Shown: positions 50,361-60,058 of the stretch, piece by piece
How the letters are laid out: each line of letters starts with the position of its first letter
Position numbering within the stretch: position 1 is the first letter of the stretch
Assembly: GCF_001412105.1 (NCBI RefSeq)
Contig: NZ_LKST01000004.1
Coordinates: 124,001-188,000, forward strand
DNA length: 64,000 nucleotides
Source of the DNA: Corynebacterium oculi
Lineage (GTDB): Bacteria; Actinomycetota; Actinomycetes; Mycobacteriales; Mycobacteriaceae
Direction: 5' to 3'
Position numbers and translations under genes: made by a program
The notes under the pieces: model-generated
The model's database searches: none
The model's input: only the letters and a program-made list of their open reading frames with translations
Told to the model about the DNA's origin: nothing

Positions 50361-50363
50361 GCC

Positions 50364-50376
50364 TACACTGTATTTC
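50364..50376 (+). promoter_or_regulatory. -10 box of def, leaderless start
   Basis: TACACT (50364-50369) ends seven bases before the def ATG. Confidence 0.5.
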
Positions 50377-51000
50377 ATGACTGTGCGCCCCATTGTGATC
50401 TACGGCGACCCCGTACTGCATAACCCCACGCAGCCCGTCCCCGCCCCCTACCGCGATCAGGAAACCCTCATCGAGGACATGTTCGAGACGATGGAGGTGG
50501 CTCATGGCGTGGGCCTGGCCGCCAATCAGATCGGCCTGCCGCTGCGGCTTTTCGTCTATAACTGCCCCGATGACGAGGGCCACTGGCACCGCGGCTACGT
50601 CATCAACCCGGAGCTGGAAACCTCCGAGATCCCCACCACCATGCCCGCCGATGACGGCAGCGATGACGAGGGCTGCCTCTCCGTGCCCGGGGAAGGCTTC
50701 CCCACGGGGCGCGCGCACTGGGCCAAGGTCACCGGCGTAGACTTGGACGGCAACCCCGTGGCGGTGGAGGGCACCGGGTTCCTGGCCCGCTGCCTGCAAC
50801 ACGAGGTAGGCCACCTGGACGGCTACGTGTACACCGATACGCTCATCGGGCGGTACAAGCGCCAGGCCAAGAAGGCCATCAAGGCGCACGAGTGGAACCA
50901 TCCGGGCAACACCTGGATGCCCGGCGTGGATCCCGATCCCTTCGGACACGATGATCCCCAGCCCGCCGGCACCAACACCGGCACCGCCCCGGCCGAGTAA
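50377..51000 (+). CDS. def: Peptide deformylase
   Basis: Removes the N-formyl group of nascent proteins. 207 residues from the ATG at 50377. All three motifs are present: [10 protein letters not shown] (motif 1), EGCLSVPG (motif 2, metal Cys), and QHEVGHLDG (motif 3, two metal His and catalytic Glu). The position beside a DUF3263 gene and an xthA block fits the mycobacterial order. Confidence 0.96.
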   Translation: MTVRPIVIYGDPVLHNPTQPVPAPYRDQETLIEDMFETMEVAHGVGLAANQIGLPLRLFVYNCPDDEGHWHRGYVINPELETSEIPTTMPADDGSDDEGCLSVPGEGFPTGRAHWAKVTGVDLDGNPVAVEGTGFLARCLQHEVGHLDGYVYTDTLIGRYKRQAKKAIKAHEWNHPGNTWMPGVDPDPFGHDDPQPAGTNTGTAPAE

Positions 51001-51015
51001 CCAACCACCCACGCC

Positions 51016-52023
51016 ATGAGCACCTGGTTCCGCAACCAGCCCATCGCGGTGGGAGACCGCGTGGTGGTGCGCCGCACCCTGCCGAACACCCCGGGGCACC
51101 TCAGCGACGTGGTGGGGCACGTCTTAAGCCTCGATCCGCTGACCGTGCGCCCGCAGAAGGTGGGCGGCCTGCCCTCCCAGGCGCCCAGCGTGGTGATCCC
51201 CGCCGCGCAGATTCAGGTGGTGCGCAGGCTCTCCCCGCGCCGCGTGCTCAACTCCGATATTCGGGCCATTGAGCAGGCCACCGCCGCCGCCTTTCCCGGC
51301 CTGGAGCATCGCTGGAGCCGCGACGGCCAGTGGCTACTGCGCGCCGGCGATGGCATCACGGAGCGCTCTAATTCCGCCACCCCCCTGGGCCCTTCCGCCG
51401 GGTTGAGCGCGGTGCCCCTGGAAGAGATCACGGAGTTCTACGCCGCCCACGGCCTGCCGGTGGTCATTCACATTCCCGAGCGCATCGGCCGCCCGGCGGA
51501 GGCCCTGTGTGCCGGGCCGCAGTGGGAGCAGGGCCCGGAAATCCTGGTGATGACCAAGCCAATCGGCGCCGCCCCCACGCCGCGTTCCGTGCCGGGTTTC
51601 CGCTTCCGCGTGGACCCCCAGCCCGATGCCGCCTGGCTCACCATGTATCACTTCCGCGGCACGCCGTTACCGCCGCGCGCGCTGCGCCTGCTCAGCTCCA
51701 CCATCGAGGGCACCCTGGGCTTCGGCCGCCTGCTCAATGCCCGGGGGGATACCGTGGCCGTGACGCGCGGCACCGTCACCCACTCCCAGGACGGCCGAGG
51801 GTGGCTGGGGTACTCGGCCGTGGAGGTAGATCCCGCTTATCGACGCCGCGGGCTGGCCACCTGGCTGGGTGAGGAGATGCTGGCCTGGGGACGCCTCCAC
51901 GGCGCGCAGGCCGCCTACCTCCAGGTGCTCGAATCCAACGCCGCCGGTAGGGGGCTCTACACCGCGCAGGGTTTTATCGAGCATCATCGGCACCGTTACG
52001 CGCACCACCGGCTATCCTCGTAG
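51016..52023 (+). CDS. GNAT acetyltransferase with N-terminal SH3-like region (Rv0428c-like)
   Basis: 335 residues. N-terminal ~75 residues (AVGDRVVVRRTLPNTPGHLS and VGHVLSLDPLTVRPQKVGG) form a small barrel-like module; a central part follows; the C-terminal GNAT domain has RRRGLATWLGEEMLAWGRLH (acetyl-CoA loop) and NAAGRGLYTAQGFIEHHRHR. It lies between def and xthA as Rv0428c does. Substrate unknown. Confidence 0.85.
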   Translation: MSTWFRNQPIAVGDRVVVRRTLPNTPGHLSDVVGHVLSLDPLTVRPQKVGGLPSQAPSVVIPAAQIQVVRRLSPRRVLNSDIRAIEQATAAAFPGLEHRWSRDGQWLLRAGDGITERSNSATPLGPSAGLSAVPLEEITEFYAAHGLPVVIHIPERIGRPAEALCAGPQWEQGPEILVMTKPIGAAPTPRSVPGFRFRVDPQPDAAWLTMYHFRGTPLPPRALRLLSSTIEGTLGFGRLLNARGDTVAVTRGTVTHSQDGRGWLGYSAVEVDPAYRRRGLATWLGEEMLAWGRLHGAQAAYLQVLESNAAGRGLYTAQGFIEHHRHRYAHHRLSS

Positions 52024-52025
52024 CC

Positions 52026-52856
52026 ATGCGCATAGCCACCTGGAACGTCAACTCGGCACGCACCCGCGCGGATCGCATGGCGGATTTTCTGCTTCGCCAC
52101 GGAGTAGACGTGCTCGCGGTGCAGGAGACCAAGTGCTCCGACGATAAGTTCCCCTACTCCCGCTTCGAGGAGATTGGTTACCAGGTGGCGCACGTGGGAT
52201 ACCACCAGTGGAACGGGGTGGCCATTCTTTCCCGGGTGGGTTTGGAGGACGTGTCCACCCACTTTCCCCACCAGCCTGGCTTTGCCAAGGACCCCGAGGC
52301 GGAACAGGCCCGCGAGGCCCGCGCGGTGGGGGCCACCTGCGGCGGGGTGCGGGTGTGGAGCCTTTATGTTCCCAACGGGCGCGAGATCGCCGACCGCCAC
52401 TACGACTACAAGTTGCGGTGGCTGTGGACGCTGCGCGCTCAGGTCTCCGCACACCTGGATCAGTCTCCCGAGGACAAGCTGCTGCTTCTGGGCGATTTCA
52501 ACATCGCCCCGCGCGATGAGGACGTGTGGGACATGGGCGTCTTTGAGGGCCGCACCCACGTGACGGAACCCGAGCGTGCGGCCTTCCAGGCCCTCGAAGA
52601 GGCCGGCCTGCGCGAGGTCACCCGCCAATTCACCGAGTCCACCCGCTACACCTACTGGGATTACACCTCGGGGCGCTTCGGCAAGAACGAGGGCATGAGG
52701 ATCGATTTTCAGCTGGCCAGCCAGGCGCTCGCAAGGACCGCCACGGCGGGCTTCATCGACGTGGAGGAGCGCTCCACCAAGGGAGCCTCCGATCACGCCC
52801 CCGTGGTGGTGGATTACCGCCTTGACGGCAATCCCGATTTTGATAGCGTGCGCTAG
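52026..52856 (+). CDS. xthA: Exodeoxyribonuclease III (AP endonuclease)
   Basis: 276 residues, leaderless relative to TATCCT (52013-52018). EEP-fold motifs: RIATWNVNSARTR, VQETKC (catalytic Glu), NGVAILSR, SLYVPNG, LGDFNIAPRDEDV, and DHAPVVVDY (catalytic His). Base-excision repair, cleaving at AP sites. Confidence 0.95.
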   Translation: MRIATWNVNSARTRADRMADFLLRHGVDVLAVQETKCSDDKFPYSRFEEIGYQVAHVGYHQWNGVAILSRVGLEDVSTHFPHQPGFAKDPEAEQAREARAVGATCGGVRVWSLYVPNGREIADRHYDYKLRWLWTLRAQVSAHLDQSPEDKLLLLGDFNIAPRDEDVWDMGVFEGRTHVTEPERAAFQALEEAGLREVTRQFTESTRYTYWDYTSGRFGKNEGMRIDFQLASQALARTATAGFIDVEERSTKGASDHAPVVVDYRLDGNPDFDSVR

Positions 52857-52874
52857 AAAGCCTGCGGTACCGGC

Positions 52875-54371
52875 GTGTTTTCTCTGAGCGTTAATCTGGA
52901 TACCTGGCAGTTCATTGGCCTCCTGGTGGATTACACCATCAAGATCATCGCCATTGGTTACGTCCCGGAGGGCCGCCGCCCCAGTTCCTCCACCGCCTGG
53001 CTTCTGGCCATTCTCCTCCTGCCCGTGGTGGGCCTGCCGCTGTTTCTCCTCATGGGCAGCCCGTACATCAATAGGCGTCGGCACCGGATTCAGCAGGAGG
53101 CCAACGCCATGATCGAGGACATTCAGGAGGATGCCCCCGATTACCCACCCAGCGTCACCCTCTCCTCCGAGGTGGCCTCCCTGGTGCGCCTCAACCGCTC
53201 GCTCACCAACTTTCCCGCCCTGCCGGCCGTCAATGTGGGCCTGCACACCGATTACGATGACACCCTGCACCGCATGGCCGCCGCCGTGGATCGCGCCCAG
53301 AAGCACGTACACGTGGAGATTTACATCATGGCCTGGGATGACACCACCGACGTGTTCTTCCGCGCCCTGGAGCGGGCGGCGGCCCGGGGGGTGCAGGTGC
53401 GCCTGCTCTTTGACCAGATAGGCAGCTATAAGTACCCCGGCTACCGCAAGCTCGGCCGCCGCCTGGACGCCATCGGGGTGGAGTGGCAGCTCATGCTCCC
53501 CCTGCAACCCTGGTATGGCCGCTTCCGACGCCCCGACCTGCGCAACCACCGCAAGATCCTGGTGGTGGACGGAACGGTGGGCTTCATGGGCTCGCAAAAC
53601 GCGATCTCGCGCTCCTACCTCATGCCCAAGAACATCAAAAAGAACCGCCAGTGGATCGACGCCATGGTGGAATTAACCGGGCCCATCGTGGATTCCTTGG
53701 AGATGATCTTTGCCGTGGATTGGTATCTGGAATCCGGCGAGGATCTGGAATTGAGCAATACCACGCATCCGGCCCCGCTCTCCGCTCTTCCTTCCTCCTC
53801 CACCAACGTGGCACAGGTGTTGCCGTCCGGCCCCGGGTACACCACGGAGCCCAACCTGCGCATGTTCACCTCCATCGTGCATCACGCCAAGGAGCGGTTG
53901 ATCCTGTGCAGCCCCTACTTCATTCCCGATGAGTCCCTGCTCTCCGCCGTGACCACCGCCTGCTATCGGGGGGTGCGGGTGGAACTCCTGGTCTCCGAGG
54001 AGGCCGATCAGTTCATGGTTCATCACGCTCAATCCAGCTACTACCAGGCGCTTTTAGAGGCCGGGGTACACATTTACCAATTCCCCGCTCCCTACGTGTT
54101 GCACACCAAGTTCCTCCTCGCCGATCCCGATGCCACCGACGGCGACCCCATCGCCGTGCTCGGCTCCTCCAACATGGATATGCGCAGCTTCGGGCTCAAT
54201 TACGAGGTCTCCCTCATGGTGGTGCGCGGCAACCTCATCGCGCAGCTCAACCAGCTCACGGCGGCCTACCAATCGGTCTCCTCGGAACTCACCCTGGAAC
54301 AGTGGAATCAGCGCGGTTTTGTGCGTCGATACGTGGATAACGTCATGCGCCTGACCTCCGCCCTGCAATGA
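52875..54371 (+). CDS. cls: Cardiolipin synthase
   Basis: 498 residues from GTG 52875; no obvious Shine-Dalgarno. Two N-terminal helices and a hydrophobic linker, then two phospholipase-D sites: NHRKILVVDGTVGFMGSQN near residue 225 and LHTKFLLADPDATDGDPIAV near 410, with GSSNMDMRSFGLNYE after. Condenses two phosphatidylglycerols. Likely in an operon with xthA (18-base gap). Confidence 0.93.
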   Translation: MFSLSVNLDTWQFIGLLVDYTIKIIAIGYVPEGRRPSSSTAWLLAILLLPVVGLPLFLLMGSPYINRRRHRIQQEANAMIEDIQEDAPDYPPSVTLSSEVASLVRLNRSLTNFPALPAVNVGLHTDYDDTLHRMAAAVDRAQKHVHVEIYIMAWDDTTDVFFRALERAAARGVQVRLLFDQIGSYKYPGYRKLGRRLDAIGVEWQLMLPLQPWYGRFRRPDLRNHRKILVVDGTVGFMGSQNAISRSYLMPKNIKKNRQWIDAMVELTGPIVDSLEMIFAVDWYLESGEDLELSNTTHPAPLSALPSSSTNVAQVLPSGPGYTTEPNLRMFTSIVHHAKERLILCSPYFIPDESLLSAVTTACYRGVRVELLVSEEADQFMVHHAQSSYYQALLEAGVHIYQFPAPYVLHTKFLLADPDATDGDPIAVLGSSNMDMRSFGLNYEVSLMVVRGNLIAQLNQLTAAYQSVSSELTLEQWNQRGFVRRYVDNVMRLTSALQ

Positions 54372-54839
54372 TTTCCTCTCTATCACAGGCAGTGCAGACA
54401 TCCGATCTGCGCGCCCACCAGCCGGGATAAACATCAGACCATTAGGTTCAGACGTAGCACTTCAGACGTCCCACCGATAAACAGCAGGTCAGAGGACTAA
54501 AGTAGAGACCATAAGCGGTAAAAGGTACGGTATTTTTCCTGAATTTAAAACGTGACTAGTATCACTAAAATATACCTTCGGCCACACGTCAGTGATCCTA
54601 CCTCCCCATTTTTTCGCAGTCCCCGGACGTATGATGTATGCAATTTACGGCATAGGATACCCCTTTTCGGGGAGGTCACACCTCTGACATCGGCTAACGG
54701 AAGCCATTTACAATCGTATTTACCTATAACAGAAATAGTTATGATCTCATACCATAGGGAGAAAAGTCGCACGGAACCTCGCCCGTCCATAGTGTGGGGA
54801 TCAACAAAGCAACACAGCGATAACCCGAAAGGTTCCACA
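54372..54839. other. AT-rich intergenic region upstream of CAP copy 2
   Basis: About 470 bases, noticeably lower in GC than the neighbouring genes. A TATGAT hexamer at 54740-54745 is a candidate -10 for the CAP gene. Short inverted bits such as CCCCTTTTCGGGG (54660-54672) are weak. No convincing gene. The reading frame open upstream of the CAP start shows no coding signs. Confidence 0.45.
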
Positions 54840-55274
54840 ATGTTCTCCCTGCGTAAGACCGCCAAGACCCTCTCCACCGCCGCCCTCGCCACCGCCGTGA
54901 TGATCGTTCCGGCGCAGGCCGCCCACGCCTTCAATTGCGCCGACGCCCACGTGGTCGATGTGGTCAACGCCACCAACGATTACCGCGCCGCCAATGGCCT
55001 GAAGAAGGTGAATTGCGATAACAGCCTCACCGCAGAGTCCCAGGAGTGGGCGGAGACGATGCGCAACACCAAGAACTTCGACCACGACCCCAACACCCGC
55101 ACCCTAGAGAACATCTACTACGGCACCAACCCAACCACGGATGACGCGGTACAGAAGTGGATCGACTCCCCCGGCCACCGCGCGAACATGCTGGATAAGG
55201 ACGTAGAGATCATGGGCGTGGGCTGGGCCCAGAACGAAAAGAATCAGACCTACGCGGTGCAGCGCTTCTGGTAG
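54840..55274 (+). CDS. Secreted CAP/SCP-domain protein (copy 2)
   Basis: 144 residues from the ATG at 54840, which begins a signal peptide (MFSLRKTAKTL; ends QAAHA). CAP domain with CADAHVVDVVNATNDYRAAN, SQEWAETMRN, WIDSPGHRANML and YAVQRFW. Same length and layout as copy 1, with the same two cysteines. The two are paralogues about 24 kb apart and on opposite strands. GAAAGG precedes the start. Confidence 0.92.
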   Translation: MFSLRKTAKTLSTAALATAVMIVPAQAAHAFNCADAHVVDVVNATNDYRAANGLKKVNCDNSLTAESQEWAETMRNTKNFDHDPNTRTLENIYYGTNPTTDDAVQKWIDSPGHRANMLDKDVEIMGVGWAQNEKNQTYAVQRFW

Positions 55275-55300
55275 AACGCTTACCCCGCCACCCCTGAACC

Positions 55301-55327
55301 AGCCCCGCCGCCCCGCGGGGCTTTTTT
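55301..55327 (+). terminator. Intrinsic terminator of CAP copy 2
   Basis: AGCCCCGC and GCGGGGCT form an 8-bp stem with a 6-base loop, followed by TTTTTT. Confidence 0.92.
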
Positions 55328-55445
55328 CGTGCGGCCTCCTGCGCGCCATAGATTACGTTCCGCCGACCGTGAATGCTAGGTTACTAATAAGAAAACACTG
55401 GGGAAACTTCTCGTCGCCCGCGCGGCCTTGAAGGCAGGAGGTGCC

Positions 55446-56684
55446 GTGGTATCGCACACCACACCGCGTGACCACTCCTCTCCGCTTTTAGGCACCCAGC
55501 ATTACATGAACCCCAAGGTCATCGCCCCACACGATGACATGATTATGCTCTCCACCGCGGGAAAACTCGCCCGCTGCGCCGGGATCGCGGGGGCGATCTT
55601 CTTCCTTCTCCTTGGCCTCTATCTCGTAGTGGACGGCATCTACGGCATGAGCGCGGGGTATACCCAGCGCGTCTTTTCCTCCGCCACGCACCCCCTGATC
55701 GGACTCGTCGTCGGCATTCTCACCGCCGCCGTGTTGCAATCCTCGTCCACGGCCACCGCCCTCACCGTCGCCGCCGTGGGCACCGGAGCCATCCCCGTCC
55801 CCGTGGCTATCCCCCTCATCATGGGGGCCAATATCGGCACCACCCTCACGCCCCTGGTGGCGTCGTTAAGCTTCAGCCGCCAGCGCGAGGCCCTGCGCAG
55901 GGCGCTCAGCGCCGCCTTCCTCCACACCTGGTTCAACGTGCTCATGGTGGCGGTGTTCCTCCCCATCGAGCTGCTCTTTCACCCGCTGCAATCCCTCTCT
56001 CAGACCCTCACGGACCCCCTATTCCCCGATCTCCCCAGCGGCGCCTCCGCGCAACCCGCCCTCACGGGCCCGCTGATCCCCCTCATCACGGCGGTGGGCA
56101 CCCAGGGGCTCCTCGGGGATCTCTTTCCCACGTTCGGTGGCCTAGCCTGCCTCCTCTTCGGCGCCCTGCTCATCTTCCTCGGCCTGCGGATCATGCGCGC
56201 GCTCCTGCGCACCCTCTTCGCCGCCACCACCCTCAGCGCCCTGGAAAAGGCCTTCGGTGGCTCCGCCGCGGCGGGCATCACCACCGGGGCGGTGGGCACG
56301 GCGGTGATCCAATCCTCCACCGTCACCATCATCTCCCTGCTGCCCTTTGCCGCCACCCGCTCGCTCAAGCAACGCGAGGCGCTTTTCCTCATTCTGGGGG
56401 CCAATATGGGCACCACCCTGGGGGTTTTCCTGGCCTTTCTCGCGCTGCCCGATAGCCCACTGGAGGCCTTTGCTTTCCAGGCGGCCGTGATCCACGTGAT
56501 CTTCAACGTGCTGGGCGTGGCCCTGGTGACCCTCGTTCCCCTCCTGCGCCGCACCCTGCTAAGCCTGGCCTCTTGGAACGCGCGCCAAGCCAGCTCGCGC
56601 GTCCCCGCCGCCCTCGGCGCACTCATTACGGCCTACTACGCGCTCCCCGCCCTCATCCTCGGGATCTGGGCGATCGGCCACTAA
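55446..56684 (+). CDS. Na+/phosphate cotransporter, NptA/PNaS family
   Basis: 412 residues from GTG 55446, just after AGGAGG. Two inverted halves carry the family repeat: AAVLQSSSTATALTVAAVGT and MGANIGTTLTPLVASLSFSR; then TAVIQSSTVTIISLLPFAAT and LGANMGTTLGVFLAFLALPD. About eight membrane helices. It imports phosphate with Na+. The stop overlaps the convergent EamA gene by four bases. Confidence 0.92.
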   Translation: MVSHTTPRDHSSPLLGTQHYMNPKVIAPHDDMIMLSTAGKLARCAGIAGAIFFLLLGLYLVVDGIYGMSAGYTQRVFSSATHPLIGLVVGILTAAVLQSSSTATALTVAAVGTGAIPVPVAIPLIMGANIGTTLTPLVASLSFSRQREALRRALSAAFLHTWFNVLMVAVFLPIELLFHPLQSLSQTLTDPLFPDLPSGASAQPALTGPLIPLITAVGTQGLLGDLFPTFGGLACLLFGALLIFLGLRIMRALLRTLFAATTLSALEKAFGGSAAAGITTGAVGTAVIQSSTVTIISLLPFAATRSLKQREALFLILGANMGTTLGVFLAFLALPDSPLEAFAFQAAVIHVIFNVLGVALVTLVPLLRRTLLSLASWNARQASSRVPAALGALITAYYALPALILGIWAIGH

Positions 56685-57556
56685 GCCGCACCCGGGCTCT
56701 CTTTCTCCGAGAGCCACACCAGCAGGGCACCGGATAGCATCACCACGAACACCCCGCACAGGGCCACCGCGCTCATCGTCTGCCCCAGCATGAGCCACCC
56801 CACCAGAGAGCCCATCGCTGGATCAATGGCAAAGAGCGTGCCAATCACCGGCGCCGAGGTGAGCCGCCCCGCCAGCGTGTCCACCGAATACGGGATCACC
56901 ACGCCGATTACCGCAGACAGCGCCAGAAGCCCCCACTCGGAAGCACTGACCGACGCCGCGTGCGGCACCCCCAGCGGCAGTGTGAACAACCCCGCCACCG
57001 CAACCGATAGCGCCAATCCATCGAGGCCGTTGCCTGCCTTGCCCACCCGGCTGGCAAACACCGTGTACAGGCCAAAGAAGAACGCCGCCCCCAGGCCCGC
57101 CGCGTAGCCTACCAGATCGAAGTAGCCCCACGGCCCCACGGAAATCAGCGCCACTCCCAGCAGCGAGGCCACCGCACACAACCCCTCGCGCCACCTGCGC
57201 GAGGCCGCCAGCGCCACCGCACACGGCCCGAGAAAATCGAGGGTCACCGCCACACCCAGGGGCAGGCGCTCGATGGCGCTATAAAGGCAGAGGTTCATCA
57301 GGGCCATAGCCACGCCATATACCGCGATACCCAGCCACTCCGAACGGCTACGACCCCGCAATCGGGGCCGCACCATCGCCAGGAGTATCAGAGCCGCGAT
57401 CATCATGCGTAAAGCGCTGGTACCAAAGGGGCCGTAGGAATCAAATAGGCCAGCAGAGACGGCGGAAGAGGTTTGAATCCCTGCCGAGCCAATGAAGATC
57501 AGCCCCGCTGCGATCAGCACGGAGCGGCGCGTGATTACTTGTGGTGCAGCGGGCAT
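56681..57556 (-). CDS. EamA/DMT-family exporter
   Basis: 291 residues, ten membrane helices in two EamA repeats. GPFGTSALRMMIAALILLAM and GVAVTLDFLGPCAVALAASR occur in the first half; LFAIDPAMGSLVGWLMLGQT in the second. RhtA-like; amino-acid or metabolite export is typical. Four bases before the stop of the YqcI pseudogene on the same strand, read in the same direction. Confidence 0.9.
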   Translation of the reverse strand: MPAAPQVITRRSVLIAAGLIFIGSAGIQTSSAVSAGLFDSYGPFGTSALRMMIAALILLAMVRPRLRGRSRSEWLGIAVYGVAMALMNLCLYSAIERLPLGVAVTLDFLGPCAVALAASRRWREGLCAVASLLGVALISVGPWGYFDLVGYAAGLGAAFFFGLYTVFASRVGKAGNGLDGLALSVAVAGLFTLPLGVPHAASVSASEWGLLALSAVIGVVIPYSVDTLAGRLTSAPVIGTLFAIDPAMGSLVGWLMLGQTMSAVALCGVFVVMLSGALLVWLSEKESPGAA

Positions 57557-57559
57557 GAA

Positions 57560-58308
57560 TCAGGGCCTTTCTTTTTCCGGTTCAGTAAAATCATCACCAT
57601 TTACACAAGAAAATAAATCATAATTTCCCTCATGGGAATTATCATCCCACAAAAAGAACTGATCTATCTCAACACTTTCCCCATGCACACCCAACGCTGA
57701 AGAAAGTGGGATAGAATCATACCTGCCAACCAATTTTCGTATAGTCCGACAAGCATCTGGCCATTGCTCGTCCACAAAATTAAATGAAGACCACGGCTGC
57801 ACAACCAAAGAATATGCAGACCCTAGATTCCTACTATGCCGCAATAAATGATTCGCCGTACTGACATTCACAAAAAATCAATTCCCCCATACCAGAAATC
57901 CCACTCAGGACTAACAGGATCAATAGGGACACCCCTTGGCCAACCAACCTCATCGTTTTCCAAAAGATACTTCAGAATCTTTGAAGTCACCCGATAGTCA
58001 TCATCTAACGATACCGAAGAAAATCCCGTAACCCATATAACAATAGTCTGGTCAGGTTTTTCCCCTATAGCCCCAACCGAAGAGTCGAATAACAACCTCA
58101 AAGATTCCATACCGTGAGAGATGTCAGCCATTCCAAACAACAGATCATCATCCAGAAAAGCATTCCGAGCAAAAAAGCAAGGAAATCTCCTATCGGTTAC
58201 AATCTGAAAAAACTCCTCCATCAGTGTCCGTGCATTCACTGGCACATTGTCCCGCTTAAATAAGGCACCCTCTCGAGCGATCATGTCAACTCCCATCATT
58301 AGAGACAT
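57560..58308 (-). pseudogene. YqcI/YcgG-family gene broken by a -1 frameshift
   Basis: Two ORFs on the minus strand (58308-57868 and 57871-57560) read as one 250-residue protein if one T is added to the T6 run at 57876-57881 (A6 on the plus strand): DFL-stop then becomes DFFVNVST. The first part has RRFPCFFARNAFLDDDLLFG and EWDFWYGGIDF; the second SRNLGSAYSLVVQPWSSFNF, both fitting YqcI/YcgG (heme-binding N-hydroxylase relatives). GC is well below the neighbours, suggesting transfer. Could be phase variation, decay or a sequencing error. Confidence 0.75.
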
Positions 58309-58352
58309 GGATCACTCTACAGGCAGGAAGGTGAGCCTGCCACTACTGGATG

Positions 58353-59120
58353 TTATGCATCCCTCCGGTCAAAGAACACAAAGCCCAGGCCCCAGATCGC
58401 CACGGCCCACACGGCAAAGTACAGCCCGCCCTGCGCCACACCCCAGCCCATCACGGATTCCTGGGTGAGGAAGTTCTGGAGGTACTGGAAGGGCAGGTAG
58501 TCCGATACCCATCCCCCGATCTTGGGCACCACCCGCACGGCGTTTTCCAGCACCCACATCCAGGCCAGCACCAGCACCACGGCTCCGGCCGTGTTGCGCG
58601 CCATCATCGCTATGCCCTGCGTGAACGTAGTGAGCAGCACCATGCCCAGCGGCACCACCCACAGGTACTTCAACCCATCACTATCCCCCAGGAAGGTCAT
58701 GGGGCTCAGGCTCGGCACCAGCGTTCCCGCGATCACGTAGGCCAACAGCACCACCAACAGGGTGAGCACCGCGATGTGCACCGTGTAGGCCAACCACTTG
58801 GCGGCGGCCACCACGATCCGGCGCGGGGTGGCCAGCAGCGTCACGCTCTGCAAGCCAAAGCGGTATTCGGTGGTGACGGTCATGGCGGCCTGGACCACCA
58901 CCACGGGGAGTCAGGCGTAGACGAGGCCGGACACCGCCATTTCCGGGCTGATTACCACCCCGTATTCCTCCGCCCCGGCGGAGTCGGCGTTCACGGCGAT
59001 GCCCACGAAGATCGGTACAACCAGGCCGATCGCGGCGAAGATGATGCTTGTCCACCATAGGGAGGCGGTGCTGCGTAGTTTCAGGTATTCGGCCCGGTAC
59101 GTGTTCAGCAAAGCGGTCAT
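58353..59120 (-). pseudogene. ABC-2 type permease with an in-frame stop
   Basis: Residues 1-69 (MTALLNTYRAEYLKLRSTAS ... VSGLVYA) are followed by TGA at 58911-58913 and then, in the same frame, LPVVVVQAAMTVTTEYRFGL and five more helices to 58353. A TGG-to-TGA or CGA-to-TGA change would explain it. The joined protein (about 255 residues) is a normal ABC-2 permease. The ATPase directly upstream is intact. Confidence 0.85.
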
Positions 59121-59122
59121 GG

Positions 59123-60058
59123 TTATTCCTCTCCTCCCCCGGTGCGGTATTGCACGGCGCCGCCGGTGATGTCCATGAAGGCGTCCTCCAACGAGGCCCG
59201 CTGTTCCGTTAGTTCGCTCAGCGCGATGCCGTTGTCAAAGGCCACTCGCCCCACCTCATCGGTGCTCATTCCCGTGACGGTCAGCACGGGGCGATTCTCC
59301 TCGTCCACGCCCGGCTGCACCTGGTACCCCATGCCGCGCAGCGTACTCGCCAAGCGGTCCAACTCCGCCGGAGCGTTCACCCGCACCCGCGCGGTGGCGG
59401 CGGAATGTTGCTTCACAAACTCCGCCGTGGGGGTGTCCGCGATCAACCGCCCCTGCCCGATCACCACCAGGTGATCCGCCGTGAGCGCCATCTCGGAGAG
59501 CAGGTGGGAACTCACCAGCACGCTGCGTCCCTGAGCGGCGAAGGCGCGCAGGAAGTTACGCACCCAGCGGATTCCCTCGGGATCGAGGCCGTTGACGGGT
59601 TCGTCGAGCACGAGCGTGTGCGGGTCGCCCAGCAGCGCCGCCGCAAGACCCAGGCGTTGTCCCATGCCCAGGGAGAATCCCCCGGCTTTTTTGCCGGCTA
59701 CGTCGCCGAGGCCCACGATGCCCAGAACCTCGTCCACGCGGGAGCGGGGGATGCCGTTGGCGGTGGCAATCCACTGGAGGTGCCGCGCCGCCGAGCGGTG
59801 GGGGTGCACCGCCTTGGCGTCCAGGAGGGTGCCCACGTGCCGCAGCGGCTCACGCAACTGCGCGTAGGGGGTGCCGTCGATCGTGGCTCCGCCCGCGCTC
59901 GGCCTGTCCAGCCCCACAATCATGCGCATGGTGGTGGACTTTCCCGCACCGTTGGGGCCAAGGAAACCCGTCACCATTCCCGAACGCACGGAGAAGCTGA
60001 GGTCATCCACGGCGAGGGTACCGCCGTATTTCTTTGTTAATCCCTTTGCTTCAATCAC
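59123..60058 (-). CDS. ABC transporter ATPase (drug/lipid export type)
   Basis: 311 residues. Walker A GPNGAGKSTTMRMIVGLD, signature FSLGMGQRLGLAAALL, Walker B TLVLDEPVNGLDPEGI, H-loop VSSHLLSEM. Matches the DrrA/bacteriocin-export class that pairs with ABC-2 permeases. Its partner permease is broken, so the ATPase may now be idle or use another permease. The start overlaps the NUDIX stop by eight bases. Confidence 0.93.
   Translation of the reverse strand: MIEAKGLTKKYGGTLAVDDLSFSVRSGMVTGFLGPNGAGKSTTMRMIVGLDRPSAGGATIDGTPYAQLREPLRHVGTLLDAKAVHPHRSAARHLQWIATANGIPRSRVDEVLGIVGLGDVAGKKAGGFSLGMGQRLGLAAALLGDPHTLVLDEPVNGLDPEGIRWVRNFLRAFAAQGRSVLVSSHLLSEMALTADHLVVIGQGRLIADTPTAEFVKQHSAATARVRVNAPAELDRLASTLRGMGYQVQPGVDEENRPVLTVTGMSTDEVGRVAFDNGIALSELTEQRASLEDAFMDITGGAVQYRTGGGEE

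Noticed and set aside
54552..54839. N-terminal extension of CAP copy 2
   Set aside because: The signal peptide starts at 54840 with an adjacent Shine-Dalgarno, and the upstream segment is AT-rich and non-coding in style.
58911..58913. Programmed readthrough or selenocysteine at the permease TGA
   Set aside because: The context TGA CTC is not the strong readthrough context, there is no SECIS-like structure, and the neighbouring gene is also broken.
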